Of a stretch of 6,310 bases of DNA, positions 1 through 6,310 are shown one piece after another. Location of the stretch: positions 1 through 6,310 of the forward strand of contig CAMZLT010000130.1 in NCBI GenBank assembly GCA_947311745.1, given 5' to 3'. How positions within the stretch are numbered: position 1 is the first letter of the stretch; every line of letters starts with the position of its first letter. Origin of the DNA: an uncultured Flavobacteriaceae bacterium (GTDB taxonomy: Bacteria; Bacteroidota; Bacteroidia; Flavobacteriales; Flavobacteriaceae). A model generated the notes under the pieces. It saw nothing but the letters and a program-made list of their open reading frames with translations, was not told where the DNA came from and did not search any database. The translations under genes and the position numbers were made by a program.

Positions 1-1780
1 CATCTGCTCCTGTTATACAATATACAGCATCATAATTTAATGTAGGAGCACCTCCTGAAATATCAATATAATACGTAGCAGAATCGCCACAATTTGGATT
101 AGGAGTTGTATATGTAATTACAAAATGACCTGTATTATCATCTCCTGCACCACTAGCAGCTAAATCAACTTCACCAGTTACAGGATCAATAACACCTCCA
201 TTATCAATGGTAAAAGTACCAGAAGGCGTTATAACATTAATTGGTAATGGATTTGTATCGGTTGTTATACAATATTCATGTTGTGGATATGCAAAAGAAG
301 GGTTTTCAATTGCTATAAAATTTACAATCACCTCATCGGTAACCGTACATCTAACCGTAACGCCGTCTGCTTCGTAAACAGTAACCAAACAACCTATACG
401 ATGTGTACCAGTTGTTGGTTGTGGTATGGTATAATTTTCTGTAGTACTCAGAACATTAGCAGGAATACTCAAATCTACATTTGGATATTCGTACCATTGG
501 TACCCAATAATAGGATTAGTAATAGATGAGGTTGCTGTAAAATGACCTGTGTATGTATCTCCTTCACATAAAGTAACAGTTTCTGTTGCATCATCTGTTG
601 GAACTAATTCATCTATTTCTCCATTTAAAGAATCATCTACTCTAACTAGAAAATCTTGTGTAGAAATAATTAATTCACCACTACAAGCATCTATATATCG
701 TACTTCGGCAGTATATAAAGTAGTTACTGTCGGACTAAATGTTTCTGCTTCATTTGTAGAGTATAAATCTCCAGTATTGGTTGTATTATCGTAATTTGTA
801 TACCAAGCAAATTCAGGTCTTACAGCACCTCCATCAGGAATAAAACGCCAAGATTCAAAAGTAGTAGCCCATTCATCGGTATCTCTACCTGGGGCAACTG
901 CAGATTTATCTCTATTATCATTTTGAATACCAATAAGAGTAAACCCTCCCGGTCCATTACTTGGATTCCAAGTGTCACAAATATCAATATCCTGGACATG
1001 AATTTCAATAATATTGGTCGTTTCGTAAATAATAATTTGGTGCGTTTGTGTTACAGTAAAACAACCATACATAGGAATTTCGTAAAGACCAATTACCAAA
1101 CGTCTGTTTGGAGCAGTACCATAAACATTCCAGTAAAATTCAGCTCCTGCTGGTAAGTTTGTAGTAAACAAATCGTGTCCTGGTAAATAGATTGCATTGT
1201 TTAATAAAAATTGGTTTCCGTTTGCACCTAATTTTATAGGGTCTCCTGCAGCTGTTCCTCCACCTACTACTGCTGCTTCAGCAGCATCATAAAATAATCG
1301 CCAACCTCCATTGGAAGGGTTACCTCCAACTGCTTGATTAGCTCTAGACAAATCAAACGAAACCACACCATTATCATTCATGATATATTGATTGTAACTA
1401 TTGTCGTAAAAACAAATATCAAAATCTCCTAAATCATAAATATCAAAAAATTTATCATCTTGATCTGGTAAAATTTGTTGTCCTTGTAGAGATGGTTGGT
1501 AGCCAAAACGCACGGGTTTGTAAGGAATAGATTCTACAGTATAATCGGTAGTATTACCAATATTGGTAAATCGTGCTATTACATCTACGCTATTTACACC
1601 ACAACCAATTTCATATTCTTGTACACCTGCATTATACATAAATGCTTCAAAATATCCGTCTGGATCGATTACATCAGGATTTACAATTGTCGGTACTGGT
1701 CCAGACAATTGATCTTGTGCTTGATTATATATAGGTAGTAATGTGAAAAGAACTAATAAGGGTAAAAATAAACGTTTCAT
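1..1780 (-). CDS. Large secreted modular surface protein, probable T9SS substrate (5' part only, open at left edge)
   Basis: The frame is open from the ATG at 1780 to the window edge: 593 residues with no stop, so this is the N-terminal part of a longer protein. A signal peptide is clear: K2 R3, a hydrophobic stretch at about 4-17, and probable cleavage after A21 (NQA/QD). Residues about 112-317 form a module I recognise from flavobacterial proteins annotated as 'T9SS type B sorting domain-containing'. Its landmarks are FDICFYDNSYNQ (120-131), NGVVSFD (137-143), GTAPNRRLVI (221-230), HQIIIYETTNIIEIHV (247-262), C268 followed by TWN, GIQN (284-287), APGRDT (296-301) and ESWRFIPDG (309-317). 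Two probable Ig-like modules follow, at about 321-381 (LYTAEVRY, C366) and 390-488 (C405, C464, C478). A repeat unit starts near 496. The role is probably adhesion, or binding or degradation outside the cell. The sorting domain itself would lie beyond the window, so type IX export is inferred. It follows the receptor gene and is probably co-transcribed with it. An in-frame ATG at 1849 is an alternative start. Confidence 0.88.
   Translation of the reverse strand, partial: MKRLFLPLLVLFTLLPIYNQAQDQLSGPVPTIVNPDVIDPDGYFEAFMYNAGVQEYEIGCGVNSVDVIARFTNIGNTTDYTVESIPYKPVRFGYQPSLQGQQILPDQDDKFFDIYDLGDFDICFYDNSYNQYIMNDNGVVSFDLSRANQAVGGNPSNGGWRLFYDAAEAAVVGGGTAAGDPIKLGANGNQFLLNNAIYLPGHDLFTTNLPAGAEFYWNVYGTAPNRRLVIGLYEIPMYGCFTVTQTHQIIIYETTNIIEIHVQDIDICDTWNPSNGPGGFTLIGIQNDNRDKSAVAPGRDTDEWATTFESWRFIPDGGAVRPEFAWYTNYDNTTNTGDLYSTNEAETFSPTVTTLYTAEVRYIDACSGELIISTQDFLVRVDDSLNGEIDELVPTDDATETVTLCEGDTYTGHFTATSSITNPIIGYQWYEYPNVDLSIPANVLSTTENYTIPQPTTGTHRIGCLVTVYEADGVTVRCTVTDEVIVNFIAIENPSFAYPQHEYCITTDTNPLPINVITPSGTFTIDNGGVIDPVTGEVDLAASGAGDDNTGHFVITYTTPNPNCGDSATYYIDISGGAPTLNYDAVYCITGAD
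2..295 (-). repeat. Protein-level tandem repeat ('YC' modules) in the secreted protein
   Basis: Residues 496-580 begin FAYPQHEYCITT and contain a glycine-rich core (SGTFTIDNGGVI, then PVTGEVDL), a VITYT strand and C564 in NPNCGDS. A second copy begins at residue 581 as LNYDAVYCITGAD and runs off the window. The equivalent cysteines C504 and C588 are 84 residues apart. Cysteine-bearing beta-sandwich modules of this look are often repeated many times in large Bacteroidota surface proteins. More copies are therefore expected to the left, but only one full unit and the beginning of a second are visible here. Confidence 0.5.
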
Positions 1781-1855
1781 AAGAAATGTGTCAGTTATAT
1801 TATTGTTATACGTTTGTATAGTGTATTTTAAGTTATTATTATTTTTCATGATATC
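1781..1855 (-). other. Short gap between receptor and secreted protein, with an alternative in-frame start
   Basis: These 75 bases hold no terminator with a T-run and no TAnnTTTG promoter on the minus strand, which favours co-transcription of the two genes. An ATG at 1849-1847 is in frame with the ATG at 1780, with no stop in the 23 codons between. Using it would add an asparagine-rich leader (MKNNNNLKYT...) and leave only 6 bases after the receptor stop codon. It has an A at -3, whereas the 1780 start has a C there. The 1780 start gives an ordinary-length signal peptide, so I keep it as the main call. A small dyad, TATAC-GTTT-GTATA at 1807-1820, is too short to call a terminator. Confidence 0.5.
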
Positions 1856-4537
1856 TTAAAATTTAAAACTAAATCCTGCTTTTACTTTTGTTCCTAAGAA
1901 ACCAAATTGGTTTACTTCCCATGGATACTTGAATCGTCCTCCTAAATCGGTAACTACATCACCTTTGTTGTCAATTTCATCTGGATAAACATTCAAAGCA
2001 TTATTTATAATTAAATTAAATTTAACTTCTTTTACGATTTTGTATCCAAAAACGATATCTGTTAACACTTTACCTTTAAAAGTTTGGTCTTTTAATGGGT
2101 CCGATTGGTGTCGCCAAGTAACTTCGCCAAAGTAGGTGTTATTAAGACTTACATTAAATTTTTCTTGTTCCCAATTTATACCGAACATTGCTTTAATATT
2201 TGGTCTTGCAGATTCGATTCGACTAGCTTCTTTACGATTAAAAATTTCGTAGCCATTTTGTGCTAAAATTGTAGGTGTTGTGATGTTACCAACAATTTTA
2301 GTTTGGTTCCAATTGGCTGATATATTAAATCCTAACTTTCCTTTAGGGAAACGAATATTATTGTAACTAGCAACAAAGTCTATACCTTGTGTTTCGGTAT
2401 TTACAGCATTGGTAAAGAATTTTATAGAAGTTACATTATTATCAATTAAAATTTGTTCCACAGGATTGGTAAAATCAGGTGTTATAATATTACCATTCAA
2501 ATCGTAAGTTGCATCATCTCTAAAAGATTGCTCACCAGTAAACAAGACACGATTATCTACATTTACTTTATAATAATCAATTGCAATGGATAAATTACGA
2601 ATTGGTTTTAAGGTAAAACCAGCACTAATATTTGTGGAAGTTTCTGCTTTTAATTGCGGTACACCTAAGCTTTCGCGAATTATCGGGTCTACATTATTAA
2701 ATGTTCCTTGGTTAGAAACTGTTCCTCCAGAAACTAGTGTTTGCACATTGCTTAAATAAATTTGGTGTAAGGATGGTGCTCTAAATCCTGTACTATACGA
2801 TGCACGAATTGCTCCTAAATCGCCTAATTTATATCTTGCATTTGCTTTGTAGGAAAGATTATCGCCAAAATCGGAATAGTTTTCAAAACGAGCAGCAGCA
2901 CCTAATAATAAATTTTCGGTTACATCAGCATCGGCATTTATAAATGCAGCGAAACTAGTTCGGTTTTCATTAACTCTGTTATTTGGTGTTAAACCAGGAA
3001 AAGATTGTGCTCCACCACTATACGCATTTGTTGGATCTTCAAACCAAGAATCTGGTTCACCAGCAAGTGTTTTAAAATTTTCTATTTTATATTCCAATCC
3101 TGCATTGGTGTTTACTTTATCAAAGGTTTTACTTACATCGAAATTTCCAATAAGGTTATTAAAACGGTATCCACCTGCTTCAAATTCGGTTGGTGAGAAT
3201 TCTTCTAAATCTCTATTTAAGGTATTTCCTATTTTATAATCTACACCGTTTGTTCCATAAGTTGCACTTACATCGAATTTGAAATCATTTTTTTCAAATT
3301 TCGCACCGATGATATCAAAATTGTCGGTTATATCTGTCATAAATGTTGGTTGAAAACCATTGTAATCTTGACCAGCATCGTGAAAAATATTATGTGGATC
3401 TGGAATCCAATATGGTGTACGATATAATGCGAAAGATTTTCCTCGTCTAAGTGTTGCTCCTATAGTTGCATAAAACTCTCCTTTTTTATTTTTAAATGGT
3501 ACAGCACCATTAAACATTACTTCACCAGTATTCATATCTGGTTGTCCGACAGTCATTCCTAAATCAGGATTTTCACTAAGCCAATTTCCCCAAGTAGGAT
3601 CGTTTGCTAAAACGCCAAATAATGTATCCTCTCCAGGTTCTCCTGCTCTGTTAGTATGTTCTTGGTGTTTCAATCCGAAAGAGTAATTTACCCAAGCATC
3701 TTTTTTACCTTTTAATGTTCCGTTAATATCTGCACCAATTTCTAAACCATCACCTTTTGTTGTGATACCAGAATAAATATTAGCTGTAATATTTTTCACA
3801 TCTTTTTTTAAGATAATATTAATCACACCTGCAATGGCATCTGAACCGTATTGTGAAGAAGCACCATCACGTAAAACTTCAATACGTTCAATTGCCGAAG
3901 CTGGAATACTTTTCATATCAATACCAACCTCTCCTTTACCAGGAGTATCATTAATATATACTAATGCGGATTGGTTTTTACGTTTTCCGTTAATTAACAC
4001 TAAAGTTCTACTTGGTCCTAATCCTCGTAAATCAGCTGGATCAAAATGTGCAGTAGCATCGGAAATTGTTTGGTTAGAGGAGTTGAAAGATGGTACTTTA
4101 TAGGTTAGCATTTCGTCAACCGTAGTTTTACCACTTGCAACCAATTCTTTTACACTGATATTGTCAATCGGAACTGGTGAATCAAGTACAGTCCTTGGCT
4201 TTGCTCGGTTTCCTGTAATTACTACTTCGTCTAGTCCAACACCTTCCTCTACAAGAGTTGCCGTAATTGACTTGGTTGTACTGATAGGCATTATAATTTC
4301 AGAATAGCCTAAAGAATTAATAATTAATGTGGTTGGTAAGATACTTACTCGTAACTCAAATTTTCCGTCAATATCCGTTGTTGTGCCATTTGTTGTTCCT
4401 TTTTCAATAACATTTGCAAACGGTAAAGGTTCACCTGTATCATCTGTAACGACACCCGAAACTGTCTGTGCTAAAAGGGAAAATGGTAAGAATACTACTA
4501 AGAAAATTAATAATTGCTTCGTTTGAATTAGTTTCAT
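1856..4537 (-). CDS. TonB-dependent outer-membrane receptor with N-terminal CarboxypepD_reg-like domain
   Basis: This is a complete 893-residue protein that should bind a ligand at the cell surface and import it into the periplasm using TonB-ExbBD energy. The signal peptide is residues 1-23 (LLA/QT). Residues about 25-97 form a carboxypeptidase-regulatory-like beta domain (VSGVVTDDTGEPLPFANV, DIDGKFEL, SLGY at 75-78). A TonB-box-like LDEVVITG lies at 102-109. The plug spans about 115-245, with DSPVPIDNIS (119-128), LRGLGPSRTLVLINGKR (170-186), IPASAIERIEVLRDGASSQYG (split at 211-219 and 220-231) and SDAIAGVINIILKK (232-245). The beta-barrel occupies about 250-893, with GFRAPSL (584-590), NTETQGIDF (713-721) and a terminal phenylalanine (FKF) as expected for barrel assembly. 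The start is the first Met after an in-frame TAA at 4561-4559. The plug lacks the usual SusC/RagA signature and no SusD partner is visible. The LRGLGP...NGKR plug type is usually annotated as an iron-complex or generic TonB receptor. The substrate cannot be read from sequence. Confidence 0.96.
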   Translation of the reverse strand: MKLIQTKQLLIFLVVFLPFSLLAQTVSGVVTDDTGEPLPFANVIEKGTTNGTTTDIDGKFELRVSILPTTLIINSLGYSEIIMPISTTKSITATLVEEGVGLDEVVITGNRAKPRTVLDSPVPIDNISVKELVASGKTTVDEMLTYKVPSFNSSNQTISDATAHFDPADLRGLGPSRTLVLINGKRKNQSALVYINDTPGKGEVGIDMKSIPASAIERIEVLRDGASSQYGSDAIAGVINIILKKDVKNITANIYSGITTKGDGLEIGADINGTLKGKKDAWVNYSFGLKHQEHTNRAGEPGEDTLFGVLANDPTWGNWLSENPDLGMTVGQPDMNTGEVMFNGAVPFKNKKGEFYATIGATLRRGKSFALYRTPYWIPDPHNIFHDAGQDYNGFQPTFMTDITDNFDIIGAKFEKNDFKFDVSATYGTNGVDYKIGNTLNRDLEEFSPTEFEAGGYRFNNLIGNFDVSKTFDKVNTNAGLEYKIENFKTLAGEPDSWFEDPTNAYSGGAQSFPGLTPNNRVNENRTSFAAFINADADVTENLLLGAAARFENYSDFGDNLSYKANARYKLGDLGAIRASYSTGFRAPSLHQIYLSNVQTLVSGGTVSNQGTFNNVDPIIRESLGVPQLKAETSTNISAGFTLKPIRNLSIAIDYYKVNVDNRVLFTGEQSFRDDATYDLNGNIITPDFTNPVEQILIDNNVTSIKFFTNAVNTETQGIDFVASYNNIRFPKGKLGFNISANWNQTKIVGNITTPTILAQNGYEIFNRKEASRIESARPNIKAMFGINWEQEKFNVSLNNTYFGEVTWRHQSDPLKDQTFKGKVLTDIVFGYKIVKEVKFNLIINNALNVYPDEIDNKGDVVTDLGGRFKYPWEVNQFGFLGTKVKAGFSFKF

Positions 4538-4564
4538 TTCTATAATGTCTAGTTTTGATTAAAA

Positions 4565-4607
4565 CACAAATATTGTGAATATATTTAATTTACGCAAATT
4601 TATTTGC
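4565..4607. promoter_or_regulatory. Two short dyad-symmetric sequences overlapping the receptor promoter (possible operators)
   Basis: CACAA-ATA-TTGTG at 4565-4577 is a perfect 5-bp inverted repeat covering the proposed -7 element. GCAAAT-TT-ATTTGC at 4594-4607 is a perfect 6-bp inverted repeat covering the proposed -33 TTTG. Their centres are about 29.5 bp apart, close to three helical turns, so both would face the same side of the helix. That geometry would suit a dimeric regulator controlling the receptor. No known operator consensus is claimed, and short palindromes are common in AT-rich DNA. Confidence 0.3.
4567..4598 (-). promoter_or_regulatory. Candidate Bacteroidota-type promoter for the receptor gene
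   Basis: Read on the minus strand, a TTTG (4598-4595) is followed after 20 bases by AATATTTG (4574-4567). The latter matches the Bacteroidota -7 consensus TAnnTTTG except at its first base, and the spacing fits the known -33/-7 arrangement. Transcription would start near 4560, giving a leader of roughly 24 bases before the ATG at 4537. No Shine-Dalgarno sequence is present, as is usual in this phylum. This is pattern matching in AT-rich DNA, so chance matches are possible. Confidence 0.5.
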
Positions 4608-4643
4608 CTATAATTAAATAATAATAGCTTATTTACGTTAAAT

Positions 4644-4675
4644 TTTAGGTTACCTTTATTTTTTTATTACTTTTG
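4644..4675 (+). promoter_or_regulatory. Candidate Bacteroidota-type promoter for the lytic transglycosylase gene
   Basis: TACTTTTG at 4668-4675 matches TAnnTTTG exactly. A TTTA at 4644-4647, one base off TTTG, lies 20 bases upstream in the -33 position. Transcription would start near 4681, leaving a leader of about 16 bases before the ATG at 4697. It stands back to back with the receptor promoter, with about 45 bases between the two -33 elements and no overlap, so the two units could be regulated separately. Confidence 0.55.
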
Positions 4676-4696
4676 ACGCCTTAATTTTTTACTTTT

Positions 4697-6091
4697 ATGC
4701 TCCGATTTTTAATTTTTATAGTTTTATGTATTCCTTTTATGATTTTTTCGCAATCTAATAATGTTTTTGTGAAAAAAGATTCTATTATAAAAACACAACA
4801 AAATATTAAAAAAGATACTATTGTAGCCCTTTTAGAAATAGAAGAAAACGATTCTATTAACAAAAAAGTAATAAAACCTTTAGAAAAATTACCAACCTAC
4901 ACTGAAACATATATAAACGAGGATTTAAGTTTATTAAGTGATGATGTTTTTGCTAAACAAGTTGATGAATTATGGTTTAAAGAACAAGATAATTCGCCTT
5001 TATTTATAAAGGATGATTTTGAAGTGTCTAATGAAGGATTGCCAGAATTGACTACAGATATTTTAAAAAAACGATTAGCAGATCTTAATAGTAAAACACC
5101 TTTTTACGTAGAATATAATGAACAATTAGAACGAATTATTAAGCGTTTTTTAAAGCATAGAAAAGGTAGATATGCCACACTTATGGCTCGATCAAAATAT
5201 TATTTTCCGTTAATTGAGGAACAATTGGCAAAATATAATATTCCGTTAGAAATGAAATATTTAGTTGTGGTAGAGTCGGCTTTAAATCCGTTAGCGAAAT
5301 CACCTGTTGGAGCAACAGGTTTGTGGCAATTTATGTATCAAACTGGCAGACAATTTGATTTAAAAGTTAGTTCGTATGTAGATGAGCGTAGCGATGTTTT
5401 AAAATCTACTATTGCTGCTTGTCAATATTTAAATAAATTGTATAAAACTTTTAACGATTGGGATTTGGCACTTGCAGCATATAATTCTGGTCCTGGAAAT
5501 GTTTCTAAAGCAATTAGACGTTCTGGAGGTTCGAAAAATTATTGGAATTTACGTCACCATTTACCTAGAGAAACCGCTAGTTATGTACCGTTATTTTATG
5601 CTACAATGTATTTGTTTGAGTATGCAGATGCACACCAAATAAAACCAAAAGAAGCTAGTATTCAGTTTTATCAAACAGATACGATACAGGTAAGGCAACA
5701 GATTACTTTTGATCAGATTACACAAGCTATTCCTATAAAAAAGAACATGCTTAAATTTTTAAATCCGCAGTATAAACTAGAAATTATTCCTGTTGTTAAG
5801 GGGAGAAATTACACCTTAGTTTTGCCTACAAATTTCATTGGTAAATTTGTACAAAATGAGGATAGAATTTATGCTTTTGCTGTTGCAGATGCTGCCAAAC
5901 GAGAAAAACCTCTACCAAAATATACAGAATTAAATAACAGAATTCGTTATAAAGTTAAAAGTGGAGATTTTTTGGGTAAAATTGCTAGGCGATATGGTGT
6001 TTCGGTTAAAAAAATTATGCGTTGGAATGGCATGAAAAAAACCAATTTACGTATCGGACAACGACTGACGATTTATCCTAGGCGACTTTAG
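4697..6091 (+). CDS. MltD-like membrane-bound/secreted lytic murein transglycosylase with LysM domain
   Basis: This is a complete 464-residue enzyme that should cleave the MurNAc-GlcNAc bond of peptidoglycan non-hydrolytically, forming 1,6-anhydro-MurNAc ends. It should act in the periplasm or on the wall. The signal peptide is residues 1-18 (FS/QS). C11 lies inside the hydrophobic core and not in a lipobox, so unlike E. coli MltD it does not look like a lipoprotein. Residues about 19-115 are a charged, low-complexity linker. The family-typical helical lead-in (about 119-185) precedes the SLT domain (about 180-310), with catalytic E193 in VVESALNP, GATGLWQFM (205-213), YVDERSD (227-233), AYNSGPGNV (261-269) and LPRETASYVP (289-298). 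A linker with LNPQYK and YTLVLP leads to a single LysM at about 417-460 (YKVKSGD, IARRYGVS, NLRIGQRLTIYP), which binds glycan. The start is the first Met after an in-frame TAA at 4682-4684. It appears to be transcribed alone from the promoter just upstream. Confidence 0.95.
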   Translation: MLRFLIFIVLCIPFMIFSQSNNVFVKKDSIIKTQQNIKKDTIVALLEIEENDSINKKVIKPLEKLPTYTETYINEDLSLLSDDVFAKQVDELWFKEQDNSPLFIKDDFEVSNEGLPELTTDILKKRLADLNSKTPFYVEYNEQLERIIKRFLKHRKGRYATLMARSKYYFPLIEEQLAKYNIPLEMKYLVVVESALNPLAKSPVGATGLWQFMYQTGRQFDLKVSSYVDERSDVLKSTIAACQYLNKLYKTFNDWDLALAAYNSGPGNVSKAIRRSGGSKNYWNLRHHLPRETASYVPLFYATMYLFEYADAHQIKPKEASIQFYQTDTIQVRQQITFDQITQAIPIKKNMLKFLNPQYKLEIIPVVKGRNYTLVLPTNFIGKFVQNEDRIYAFAVADAAKREKPLPKYTELNNRIRYKVKSGDFLGKIARRYGVSVKKIMRWNGMKKTNLRIGQRLTIYPRRL

Positions 6092-6098
6092 TGGTGTT

Positions 6099-6181
6099 TT
6101 AATGTAACAATGGATTAATGTAACAATGGATCAATGTAACGATGTAATAATAATCTAGCAATTGTTTAATGTAGTGATGTG
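6099..6181. repeat. Tandem array of 16-bp units (three near-identical, two degenerate)
   Basis: The unit TTAATGTAACAATGGA occurs at 6099-6114 and again exactly at 6115-6130. A third copy at 6131-6146 has four differences (13 of the first 14 bases are alike apart from one C and one G change; the last two bases differ). After 3 extra bases, two degenerate copies follow at 6150-6165 and 6166-6181, each matching the unit at about 11 of 16 positions. The array begins 7 bases after the transglycosylase stop codon. The graded decay suggests slipped-strand expansion of an intergenic repeat. No function is evident. Confidence 0.75.
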
Positions 6182-6310
6182 CTAAATTTTGCTTTGATTG
6201 AATTAACCCGAAAAATTCATACATTTTCTATTACAAAGCCAAACTACCTGCTATAATTGAAATGCTCAAATTTATTTAGCTCAGAATTGGGCTACAATTA
6301 TTTCACTAAA
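6182..6310. other. Non-coding stretch; one weak stem-loop, no gene seen
   Basis: All frames on both strands are interrupted by frequent stops, and no protein of recognisable family is encoded here. The only structure I see is TAGCTC (6277-6282) pairing with GGGCTA (6289-6294), including one G-T wobble, around a 6-base loop. It is followed by an AT-rich stretch but no proper T-run, so it is at best a poor terminator for the transglycosylase transcript, 186 bases after its stop. No RNA gene, attachment site or mobile element is visible. Confidence 0.4.

Noticed and set aside
278..1738. Several plus-strand frames of 77-83 residues and a 62-residue minus-strand frame in this interval
   Set aside because: They lie inside the 1-1780 coding frame on the opposite strand or in another frame, have no signal peptide or domain, and show the odd composition of antisense translation.
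1807..1820. TATAC-GTTT-GTATA hairpin between the receptor and the surface protein as a terminator
   Set aside because: The stem is only 5 bp, AT-rich, and not followed by a T-run on the minus strand.
3005..4526. Plus-strand frames of 63-89 residues across the receptor gene
   Set aside because: They are antisense to strongly recognisable receptor coding sequence and show no family features.
4681..4863. Minus-strand 60-residue frame overlapping the start of the transglycosylase
   Set aside because: It is antisense to the signal peptide and linker of a clear gene, low in complexity and without a recognisable domain.
6099..6224. Minus-strand 41-codon frame from ATG 6224 to TAA 6099
   Set aside because: Its C-terminal third is simply the 16-bp repeat read in frame, composition is not protein-like for this genome, and no upstream promoter or family resemblance is seen.
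6281..6310. Possible C-terminal end of a minus-strand gene entering from the right edge (stop at 6281-6283)
   Set aside because: Only nine codons are visible, far too few to distinguish from chance.

Overview
The window looks like a stretch of a Bacteroidota genome, most likely a member of the Flavobacteriaceae. The DNA is AT-rich. One surface protein is of the modular type that these bacteria export by the type IX secretion system. The outer-membrane receptor carries the N-terminal carboxypeptidase-like domain typical of Bacteroidota TonB-dependent receptors. Two candidate promoters fit the Bacteroidota -33 TTTG / -7 TAnnTTTG pattern, and start codons lack a Shine-Dalgarno sequence. The family assignment is recognition from memory, not a database search.

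Layout. Positions 1-1780 (minus strand) hold the first 593 codons of a large secreted, multi-domain protein. Its reading frame runs off the left edge without a stop. Positions 1856-4537 (minus strand) hold a complete 893-residue TonB-dependent outer-membrane receptor. It lies directly upstream of the secreted protein on the same strand, with 75 bases between them (or 6 if an earlier start codon is used) and no visible terminator or promoter. The two are probably one transcription unit, receptor first. Positions 4538-4696 are a divergent intergenic region with back-to-back candidate promoters and two short dyad-symmetric sequences on the receptor side. Positions 4697-6091 (plus strand) hold a complete 464-residue MltD-like lytic transglycosylase with one C-terminal LysM domain. 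Positions 6092-6310 are non-coding as far as can be seen. They start with a tandem array of five 16-bp units, three nearly identical and two degenerate, and contain one weak stem-loop near the end.

How the parts fit. The receptor should import a scarce ligand across the outer membrane using TonB energy, and the secreted protein should sit on or outside the cell surface. No SusD-like lipoprotein lies beside the receptor within the window, and the receptor lacks the SusC/RagA plug signature, so this is not a classical SusCD glycan locus. The transglycosylase is a housekeeping type of peptidoglycan-remodelling enzyme and is probably unrelated to the minus-strand pair beyond sharing the intergenic region. 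I see no CRISPR array, transposase, RNA gene or phage gene. No clearly new system is visible. The points most worth a second look are the unfinished surface protein and its pairing with the receptor, its start-codon ambiguity, the dyads at the receptor promoter, and the 16-bp tandem repeat.
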